A stretch of DNA of 10,714 nucleotides from Pseudomonadota bacterium. GTDB taxonomy: Bacteria > Pseudomonadota > Gammaproteobacteria > Burkholderiales > Thiobacillaceae. Where the stretch lies: contig JAJZTV010000052.1 of assembly GCA_021847385.1 (NCBI GenBank), positions 1 through 10,714 of the forward strand, in the 5' to 3' direction. Positions 1 to 6,800 of this stretch are shown here, in pieces (within the stretch, counting starts at the first letter, position 1; each line of letters starts with the position of its first letter). A model generated the notes under the pieces. That model searched no databases. It worked only from the letters and a program-made list of their open reading frames with translations, and was not told the DNA's origin. The position numbers and the translations under genes were made by a program.

Positions 1-167
1 TCGGCCGCATCGAATCCTTCGACCAATACATGGTCCTGCTGCGTGGCCATGACCAAGCGGTGCAGGCGATCTTCAAGCACGCCATCTCCACCGTTTCGCC
101 ATCCAAGCAGATCAACCTACCCTTGCCTGGCGCCCCCGCACCGCGCGCGAACAAAGAAGCCGAGTAA
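1..167 (+). CDS. hfq: RNA chaperone Hfq, C-terminal part (5' end cut by window)
   Basis: This is the end of an Hfq, the ring-shaped Sm-like RNA chaperone that helps small RNAs pair with mRNAs. Reading from base 3, 54 codons precede the TAA at 165-167. The peptide contains the Sm1 segment RIESFDQYMVLL and the Sm2 hallmark FKHAISTVSPS, with the Lys-His pair of the proximal RNA-binding pore and the FDQ-aromatic motif (Tyr where E. coli has Phe42). The stretch between the VLL strand and FKHAIS is two residues longer than in E. coli Hfq (RGHDQAVQAI against KNTVSQMV). The tail is short, rich in Pro and Ala, and ends with acidic residues. The N-terminal helix lies outside the window. A strong terminator follows 14 bases after the stop, so hfq ends its transcription unit. 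Family assignment is secure; whether it is the only Hfq of the organism cannot be judged. Confidence 0.93.
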   Translation, partial: GRIESFDQYMVLLRGHDQAVQAIFKHAISTVSPSKQINLPLPGAPAPRANKEAE

Positions 168-181
168 GCCGACCCCCGAAC

Positions 182-217
182 AATAAAAAGGGCGACCAAC
201 AGGTCGCCCTTTTTATT
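182..217 (+). terminator. Intrinsic terminator of hfq
   Basis: A perfect 16-bp inverted repeat with a 4-nt AACA loop. The GC core GGGCGACC/GGTCGCCC is flanked by A5 on the left and T5 on the right, followed by further ATTT. It sits 14 nt after the hfq stop. The A-rich left arm would also give a U-tract on the other strand, so it could work in both directions. Confidence 0.93.
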
Positions 218-302
218 TGTGTCCTCGGCGCACCCAATAAACCTACCAGTCGTAATGGTTATTTTGTTCCATTAAAACCGGAGCAGGTACATAGCCAGAC
301 TG

Positions 303-357
303 CGACATCTTGTCACGGCACAGCAATACCGCCGTGCCGGGATGCAACAAAGATAAC
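303..357 (+). promoter_or_regulatory. Candidate copper-responsive promoter region of the oxidase operon
   Basis: The 170-bp gap between the hfq terminator and the oxidase gene is AT-richer than its surroundings and must hold the promoter. At 303-315 the bases CGACATCTTGTCA form a short GACA/TGTC dyad. It resembles the CusR/CopR box (TGACAA-N2-TTGTCA), though with one base less between the arms. A possible -10, GATAAC (352-357, 4 of 6 matches), lies about 46 bp downstream of the dyad centre. That would put the box near -55, close to its usual place upstream of activated copper promoters. No good -35 is present, which fits activation. All of this is inference from weak matches. Confidence 0.3.
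316..339 (+). repeat. Inverted repeat CGGCAC-N12-GTGCCG upstream of the oxidase operon
   Basis: Perfect 6-bp arms separated by 12 bases, between the possible CusR/CopR-like box and the possible -10. Arm centres are 18 bp apart. It could be an operator or, if transcribed, a weak hairpin. Function unknown. Confidence 0.35.
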
Positions 358-387
358 AAATCATCCAAACCACCATTAGGAGATATT

Positions 388-1410
388 ATGGAAAGGAGAG
401 CCTTCTTAAAGGCTGGAGGAGCAAGTCTCGCGAGCGCGCTCATGGGATCGGGCATGTTGACCTGGTCGGCACGCTCTGAAGCAGCGACGATTTCGCAAAC
501 CCTGTATATCACCGACGGCACGAAAACCATGCCGGATGGCGTCTCGCTCTATGTCAAAGGCTATGGCACGACGGCCAATACACCGCTCATCCCGGCCCCG
601 TCCATCATTTGCCAAGAAGGCGACACCCTCAGCATCACCGTCTACAACATGCTGTCCGTGACGCATAACCTGGTCATCGGCGGACTGGTGAGCGGCAGCG
701 CGCCAATCGCCAGCACGGGCGACATCGCTCCCGGTGGCAACAAGACCCTGACCTACACCATCCCCAGCGGCGCAGCAGGGTCTTATCTGTTCTACGACAA
801 CAAGACCAGCTACAACCGTTTCCTCGGCCTGCACGGCGGTTTGGCGATCATGCCGGCCGGCATCAGCAATCAGCTGTACTCGGGTAGCCCGACCTTCGTC
901 AAGCAACAGTTCTGGATCTTGAACGACATCGATCCCGCTTTGAACACCGCCGTGAAAAACGGTACGACGATCCCCACCAGCTTCACGCCGCGTTACTTCA
1001 CGATCAACGGCTTGTCTTCGCGGCCGCCCGGCGCTGCGGGACACGGCGACCCCACGATCGATGCATTGTACGACCCCCGTTCCCGGCTTTCCGGCCATAT
1101 CGGCGACCGCACCCTGGTACGCATGCTCAACACCGGCATGTGCTCCCACGCCGTGCACACCCACGCCAACCACATGGAGTGGCTGACCGACCGCGGCACG
1201 GTACGGCCGTCGGTATGGAAGAAAGACACCCTCTACCTGCGCAACAACCTTGGCAAGATCGACGCCATCTTCCCGTTCGAAGCACCGCCCGACGCTTATC
1301 CGCCCGTGACATCGGGACATTTCCCGATGCACTTGCACGATGAGATGTCGCAGACCGCCGGTGGCGGCCTGTACCAATTCGGTTCGATGACCGAACTCGA
1401 ATTTCTATAA
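388..1410 (+). CDS. Tat-exported multicopper oxidase-like protein, two cupredoxin domains, trinuclear half-site without type 1 Cys
   Basis: A 340-residue protein of the multicopper oxidase (cupredoxin) superfamily. The start at 388 is chosen because AGGAGA lies 4 nt upstream and the protein then opens with a twin-arginine signal, ERRAFLKAG. A hydrophobic stretch follows (residues 12-27) with probable cleavage around residues 32-33, so it should be exported folded. The first domain (about 35-155) has the cupredoxin pattern, ending GLHGGLAIMP, but no copper ligand set. The second (about 170-340) has H254-x2-H257-x-H259 and, near the end, H315-Leu316-H317 in PMHLHDEMSQT. These supply four trinuclear-centre histidines, but Leu316 stands where the type 1 copper cysteine should be, so this chain alone lacks a complete electron-entry site. 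The next gene, 18 nt on in the same frame, carries the complementary ligands. Proximity to a Cu/Ag efflux pair suggests a role in copper handling. Substrate unknown. Confidence 0.85.
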   Translation: MERRAFLKAGGASLASALMGSGMLTWSARSEAATISQTLYITDGTKTMPDGVSLYVKGYGTTANTPLIPAPSIICQEGDTLSITVYNMLSVTHNLVIGGLVSGSAPIASTGDIAPGGNKTLTYTIPSGAAGSYLFYDNKTSYNRFLGLHGGLAIMPAGISNQLYSGSPTFVKQQFWILNDIDPALNTAVKNGTTIPTSFTPRYFTINGLSSRPPGAAGHGDPTIDALYDPRSRLSGHIGDRTLVRMLNTGMCSHAVHTHANHMEWLTDRGTVRPSVWKKDTLYLRNNLGKIDAIFPFEAPPDAYPPVTSGHFPMHLHDEMSQTAGGGLYQFGSMTELEFL

Positions 1411-1428
1411 GAGCGCGAGGAGAACGAT

Positions 1429-2436
1429 ATGGGAATGAAAGGTGGTAGTGGTGGTGGTGGCGGCATGGGCAGCGCCTGTTACGTCTATCCGGGAGCGCCG
1501 GCAACGCCCGGTTTCGTAACCCCAGACGTGCTGTTCCAGCGCGGTATCTACATGAATGGCTCGATGACTTTCGACGATGGCAATGCGGTGACCATCTGGG
1601 GCTTTACCGACCTTGCCGCAGGCGGCGGCGGTGGCATGGGGGGTGGGTCTTTCCCGTCGCCGGCCATGCGCGTGACCGAGGGACAGATTGTGCATACGGC
1701 ACTGACGGTGAATATGATGTGGATGCATACCGTGCACCACCATGGCATCGAGCCCAGCCAAGAGAACGACGGTGTCGGGCATTTCTCCTGGGATGTCACG
1801 AACGGGACCTATACCTATCAGTGGCGCCCCTCGCATGCGGGCACTTATTTCTACCATTGCCATACCAATACCCCGCTGCATGCGGAAATGGGCATGTATG
1901 GCGGCCTGATCGTCGATCCGGTGCCGAACCCGAACGACCCGCCGGGCACCAAGCGCGCCTTCGCCAACGGTCCGATCTACGATGTCGAGGCGATCTGGGC
2001 GGCGGACGAGATCGACCCTGCTTGGCATACCCTGCAATGGTCGGCCGGCACCTGCGGCGGCGACGTGGGCCTGAACAACCTCAACCCGCGTTACTTCATC
2101 ATCACCGGCGTCGACGGCGCGAACTCCGCGTTGACCAACCCTGGCGTGGCGGTGACGATGCAGAAAGGCCAGCGCTTGCTGGTACGTTACATCTGTGCCG
2201 GTTTCCATCCGCAGAAGATCGACTTCGGTGGACTGACCGCCACCGTCGTGGCCTCCGACGGCCGGCCGCTGCCGCAGGCTTGGCAGACGACCTCGATCGA
2301 GGCCCACTCGGCCGAACGCTACGACTGCATCTTCCAACCCACCACGACCGGTACCTGGACCGTGACTGTGACCTACTATCACTGGCGCAGCGGTGCAGTG
2401 CTCGGGACAGCGCGCACGCGGATCAACGTCGTCTGA
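1429..2436 (+). CDS. Multicopper oxidase partner with complete type 1 site and trinuclear half-site, no signal peptide
   Basis: A 335-residue multicopper oxidase-family protein. The start is supported by GAGGAGA about 6 nt upstream. The N-terminus is a Gly/Met-rich low-complexity segment (residues 1-15), with no hydrophobic core, RR motif or lipobox. A second Gly/Met-rich loop lies at 65-73. The first cupredoxin domain (about 35-165) has H100-x2-H103-x-H105 followed by G, then H143-C144-H145, H151 and M156. That matches a type 1 copper (H100, C144, H151, M156) plus four trinuclear histidines. The second domain (about 180-335) keeps the fold pattern (RYFIITG, QRLLVRY) but has no ligand cluster. 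Domain order is the reverse of its upstream partner in copper content, so the two together give one full set of eight trinuclear histidines and one type 1 site. Likely translated from the same mRNA and exported together with the Tat-bearing partner (inference). Confidence 0.85.
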   Translation: MGMKGGSGGGGGMGSACYVYPGAPATPGFVTPDVLFQRGIYMNGSMTFDDGNAVTIWGFTDLAAGGGGGMGGGSFPSPAMRVTEGQIVHTALTVNMMWMHTVHHHGIEPSQENDGVGHFSWDVTNGTYTYQWRPSHAGTYFYHCHTNTPLHAEMGMYGGLIVDPVPNPNDPPGTKRAFANGPIYDVEAIWAADEIDPAWHTLQWSAGTCGGDVGLNNLNPRYFIITGVDGANSALTNPGVAVTMQKGQRLLVRYICAGFHPQKIDFGGLTATVVASDGRPLPQAWQTTSIEAHSAERYDCIFQPTTTGTWTVTVTYYHWRSGAVLGTARTRINVV

Positions 2437-2457
2437 CGCAAACCACGCGCACGCGGC

Positions 2458-2488
2458 AGGGGGAGCCTAGCCTCCCCCTCCTTTTTTT
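2458..2488 (+). terminator. Intrinsic terminator after the oxidase operon
   Basis: AGGGGGAG pairs with CTCCCCCT (8 bp) around a 6-nt loop, CCTAGC. CC and then seven T follow. It lies 21 nt after the stop of the second oxidase gene and 47 nt before the efflux adaptor gene, so the two gene pairs are either separately transcribed or linked by partial readthrough. Confidence 0.85.
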
Positions 2489-2496
2489 GCCTGCCT

Positions 2497-2511
2497 GCGG
2501 CTGCCAGCCGC
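2497..2511 (+). repeat. Small hairpin between terminator and cusB-like gene
   Basis: GCGGCT-GCC-AGCCGC, a perfect 6-bp stem with a 3-nt loop, 24 nt before the cusB-like start. It could shape the 5' leader or be incidental in GC-rich DNA. Confidence 0.3.
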
Positions 2512-2535
2512 CGGTATCGGACTTGGCATGACCCT

Positions 2536-3861
2536 ATGAAACACGCAATCGTCACCTTGCTGATCGCGCTTGCCATTGGCGCCGTCGGCTATGGCCTCGG
2601 CCAGCAACATCCGCATGAACCGGCACCCACGCCAGCGGCGCAAGCACCGGCAAAGCCGCTCTATATCTGCCCGATGCATCCCCATATCGTGCAAGACCAC
2701 CCCGGCAACTGTCCCATCTGCGGCATGGATTTGGTCGCCGCCGACAAGACCGGGGATGCCGCGCATCAACTCCATGTCGACGCCGCCAGCCTGCAGAAAC
2801 TCGGCGTACGGCTCGCGACGGCGCGAACCGAAACGCTCAGCTATGACATCGACACCCATGCCACGCTGGCGGCCGACGAAAACGCCATCCTGCGCATCAC
2901 GCCCAATGTGGCCGGCGTTGTGACCAAGCTGCACGTACATGGGATCGGCCAGCGCATCGCAGCCGGCCAAATGCTGTATGAGATCTCGTCCCAGGATGCC
3001 TTGAATCTGCAGTATGAGTACCTCGATATCCTGTACCGCGGCGCCCCTACCCAAAAAATGGCCGACGAGCGCCGCGCGCAAAATCGCAAACTCCTAGCTG
3101 GCGCGAACGACCCCGCCAGACGCGAGCAGGCCGAGCGCATAGTGCACCAGAGCGAGGAGCAGCTCTGGTCCATCCTGCAGCCGCTTCAGCGCGACCGTGA
3201 CCGGGTAGACCTGCGCCTGAGGCAAATCGGCTTCAGCAATGCGATGTTGCACCATCTGAGCCAGAGCAAGCAGGCTTCGGCCGAGATAGCCATGCGCGCC
3301 CAACGCCCTTGCGTCGTGAAAGAGGTGCTGGCCCGGCCGGGCATGCAAGTCGAACCGATGACCGAGATTTTGACCTGTGTGGACCCGACGCAAACGTGGC
3401 TGGAATTGACGCTGTATCCGGACCAGTTGCCCTGGCTGCATGAAGGCGACGCCGTCGAAGTTACCTTCGACGACGGCACTACCGCGACGACACGACTAAC
3501 CGGCCTGAATCCCCTGCTGGACAAGGTCAGCCACACGGCGCGCACACGGCTACCGATTGAACTCGGGCGCAGCGGCAACTTGGGCGAATATGCCTCGGTG
3601 ACCATCCATGCCGCACCGCGCGAGGTCTTGGCCGTGCCTCGAAATGCCGTGATGCGCACCGGCCACGGTAACTTCGTGATGCGTGCCTTGGGCAACGGCC
3701 ATTTCATGCCGGTTAAGGTGGTGACCGGTATCGAGACGGCGGAACGTACCGCCATCCTCGACGGTCTCGAGGCCGGCGACCAAGTCGCGGTCAACGGCCA
3801 GTTCCTGCTCGATGCGGCCGCCTCCATCGCCGCCACGGCCGAGCGCCTGAAGGACCAATAA
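2536..3861 (+). CDS. cusB: CusB-like periplasmic adaptor of a Cu/Ag RND efflux system, with N-terminal heavy-metal-binding domain
   Basis: A 441-residue membrane-fusion (adaptor) protein that links an inner-membrane RND pump to an outer-membrane channel and passes metal to the pump. Residues 4-22 form a hydrophobic signal or anchor. Residues 42-68 are a heavy-metal-binding domain with CPMHPH (C45, M47, H48, H50) and CPICGM (C59, C62, M64). Lipoyl-like halves flank an alpha-helical hairpin: about 115-150 (ITPNVAGVVTKLHVHGIGQR), the hairpin about 152-248, then about 258-290. Beta-barrel and membrane-proximal domains follow to the end. It is longer than E. coli CusB (about 407 residues), consistent with the extra metal domain, which may replace the absent CusF. 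The ATG at 2536 has no clear Shine-Dalgarno sequence; the hydrophobic N-terminus supports it. The pump gene follows after 4 bases. Cu/Ag specificity is inferred from that pump. Confidence 0.92.
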   Translation: MKHAIVTLLIALAIGAVGYGLGQQHPHEPAPTPAAQAPAKPLYICPMHPHIVQDHPGNCPICGMDLVAADKTGDAAHQLHVDAASLQKLGVRLATARTETLSYDIDTHATLAADENAILRITPNVAGVVTKLHVHGIGQRIAAGQMLYEISSQDALNLQYEYLDILYRGAPTQKMADERRAQNRKLLAGANDPARREQAERIVHQSEEQLWSILQPLQRDRDRVDLRLRQIGFSNAMLHHLSQSKQASAEIAMRAQRPCVVKEVLARPGMQVEPMTEILTCVDPTQTWLELTLYPDQLPWLHEGDAVEVTFDDGTTATTRLTGLNPLLDKVSHTARTRLPIELGRSGNLGEYASVTIHAAPREVLAVPRNAVMRTGHGNFVMRALGNGHFMPVKVVTGIETAERTAILDGLEAGDQVAVNGQFLLDAAASIAATAERLKDQ

Positions 3862-3865
3862 GCGC

Positions 3866-6800
3866 ATGATCGCCCGCCTCGTCGATTGGTCCATTCGCCA
3901 CCGCCTGCTGGTGCTCGTCGCCAGTCTGGCGCTCGCCCTTTGGGGTATCGCCGCCAGCCGCCATTTGGTGCTCGACGCTATTCCCGATATCGCCGATGTG
4001 CAGGTCATCGTCACAGCGAGCTATCCCGGCCAGCCGCCGCAACGGGTGGAAGATCAGGTAACTTATCCACTGACCACCGCCCTGCTCTCGGTGCCCGGCA
4101 CGACAGCGGTACGCGCCGTGTCGATGTTCGGCGAGAGCTTCATCTATATCATCTTCAAGGATGGTACCGATCCTTATTGGGCCCGCTCTCGCGTGCTGGA
4201 GTATTTGGCCCAGGCCAACGGCCGGCTACCGCCCGGCGTCACGCCTACGCTCGGCCCCGATGCTTCCGGCGTCGGCTGGGTCTTTCAATACGCCCTGGTC
4301 GACCGCAGCGGCAAGCACGACAACCATGAACTGCGCGCCCTGCAGGACTTCTTCCTCAAGTACGAACTGCAAAGCGTATCCGGGGTGGCCGAGGTGGCTA
4401 GCGTCGGCGCTGCGGCCAAGCAGTTCCAGATCGAACTCGACCCCAACCGCCTGGCCGCCTATCAATTGAACTTCGGCCAAGTCGCCGATGCAGTGCGCGC
4501 CGCCAACCAGTCCGGCAGCGGCTCGACCCTGGAGATGGCCGGTGCCGAATACATGGTGCGGACGAACGGCTATCTCGAATCGCTGGCCGACCTGCGCCAG
4601 GTGCCCTTGGGCGACGACGCCGAAGGCAACCCGATCCGACTCGGCCAAGTGGCCCACATCCAAACGGGGCCGGAACCGCGCCGCGGCGTGGCCGACCTCG
4701 ACGGCGAAGGCGACACGGTCGGCGGCATCGTCGTCATGCGTTACGGCCACAACGCGCTCGACACCGTGGCCGCACTCAAGCAGCGCTTGCAAGAAATACG
4801 CGGCGGCCTGCCCCAGGGAGTAGAACTGGTCGTCACCTACGACCGCTCCGGCCTGATTGAACGCGCCATCGACAACCTGAGCGAGAAGCTGGTCGAGGAA
4901 TCGCTGGCGGTCGCCCTGGTCTGCTTGGTCTTCCTGTTCCATCTGCGTTCCTCGCTGGTCGCGGTGGTCACCCTGCCGCTCGGCATCCTCGTCGCCATCC
5001 TGGTCATGCAGTTGCAGGGCGTCAGCGCCAACATCATGTCGCTCGGCGGCATTGCCATCGCCATCGGCGCCATGGTCGATGCCGCGATCGTGATGATCGA
5101 GAACATGCACAAACACCTGGAACGCGCCGAGCCTGAGACCGACCATTGGCAAGTCGCGCGCAATGCGGCGGTCGAGGTCGCCCCCGCCCTGTTCTTCTCG
5201 CTTTTGGTGATCACCGTGTCCTTCCTGCCGGTGTTCGCGCTGACCGGGCAGGAGGGCCGCTTGTTCGCCCCACTCGCTTTCACCAAGTCCTATGCCATGG
5301 CCGCCGCCGCCGCGCTGGCGGTCACCTTGACCCCGGTGCTGATGGGCTATGTCATCCGTGGCCGCATCCGTAGCGAACAGGCCAACCCGCTCAATCGCTG
5401 GCTGCAAGACGCCTACTGGCCGCTGCTCGCCGCCGCACTCGACCGACCCCGCGCCACGCTGGCCCTGGCCCTGGCCTTGTTGCTCAGCACCGCTTGGCCT
5501 CTCGCCCGGCTGGGTAGCGAATTCATGCCGCCGCTCTATGAAGGCGACCTGCTCTACATGCCGACCACCTTGCCCGGCCTTTCGATCGACGAGGCGGCCA
5601 AGATCCTGCAAACCACCGACCGCTTGATCCGGCAGATGCCCGAAGTCGAACGCGTCTTCGGCAAGGCCGGTCGCGCCGACACCGCCACCGACCCGGCGCC
5701 GCTATCGATGCTGGAGACCACCATCCTGCTGAAACCGCGCGAACAGTGGCCGAAGGGCCAAACCGTCGAAGGCCTGATCCGCCAGCTCGACTCCATGGTC
5801 AACCTGCCCGGCCTGACCAATGCCTGGGGCTATCCTATCCGCACCCGTATCGACATGCTGGCCACCGGCGTGCGCACCACGCTCGGGGTCAAGATCACCG
5901 GCCCCGACCTAGCCGGCATCGCCGACACCGCCGCCCGCGTCGCCGCCGCCCTGCACGACGTGCCGGGCACGCGCGCGGCCTTCGCCGAGCGCGCCTTCGG
6001 CGGCCGTTACCTCGACATCGACATCGACCGGGCACGAGCGGCCCGCTATGGCATCACCGCCGCCGATATCCAGCGCTTGGTCGAAGGCGCCATCGGCGGC
6101 GAGACCGTCACCACCGTGATCGCCGGCCGTGAACGCTACTCGGTCAACCTGCGCTATCCCCGCGCCCAGCGCACCTCGCTGCGCGCGCTGGAGGCCAGCC
6201 TGCTGACTGCAGCGAACGGCGCCACCATCCCATTAGGCGCAGTGGCCCGGATCGGCGTGGTCGACGGCCCGGCCGAGATCCGCAGCGAGAACGGCCGGCT
6301 GACCGGCTATGTCTACATCGACCTCGCCGACCGCGACATAGGCGGCTACGTGCAGCGGGCCAACGCCGCCATCGAACGCCAAGTGCAACTGGCGCCGGGC
6401 TATGCCGTCGCCTGGACCGGCCAATATGTCGAACTTGAACGCGCCAAGGCCCGCCTCGCCTGGGTGGTGCCGGCCACCCTGGCCCTGGTCTTGCTACTGC
6501 TCGCCGCCCACTTCAAGGAAATCGCCAGGCCGCTCCTGGTCCTGCTTTGCCTGCCGTTCGCGCTGATCGGCGGCTTCTGGCTGGTCTATGCCCTGGGCTA
6601 TCAACTTTCGGTGGCGGTCGCCGTAGGCCTGATCGCACTGGCCGGCGTCGCGACGGAGTTCGGCGTGGTCATGCTGCTCTACATCGACCAAGCGGCACAG
6701 CGGCGCCAGGCCGAAGGCGAGATCATCACCGGCGCCATGCTGCGCGAGGCCATCGTCGAAGGTGCCCTGCTCCGCATCCGGCCCAAGGCGATGACCATGG

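Noticed and set aside
264..293. TTGTTC-N18-TACATA as a promoter for the oxidase operon
   Set aside because: Only 3 of 6 matches in each hexamer; not distinguishable from background in this AT-richer stretch.
310..387. Earlier TTG start for the first oxidase (26 extra residues)
   Set aside because: The extension is hydrophilic, has no ribosome-binding site and would bury the twin-arginine signal; AGGAGA directly precedes the ATG at 388.
406..1377. 323-codon open frame on the minus strand across the first oxidase gene
   Set aside because: Composition is Arg/Val/Gly/Ala-rich without any domain, and the plus strand has a Tat signal, ribosome-binding site and copper motifs. It is an antisense shadow in GC-rich DNA.
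1381..1440. Frameshift or pseudogene explanation for the oxidase pair
   Set aside because: Both halves are intact, have their own ribosome-binding sites and together hold a complete ligand set. A single stop, not a frame change, separates them.
1405..2382. 325-codon minus-strand open frame opposite the second oxidase gene
   Set aside because: No recognisable domain; it mirrors codon bias of the real gene, including its Gly and His codons.
4226..5611. 461-codon minus-strand open frame inside the cusA-like gene
   Set aside because: Gln/Gly/Asp/Arg-rich noise opposite a well-conserved RND pump; no start signals.
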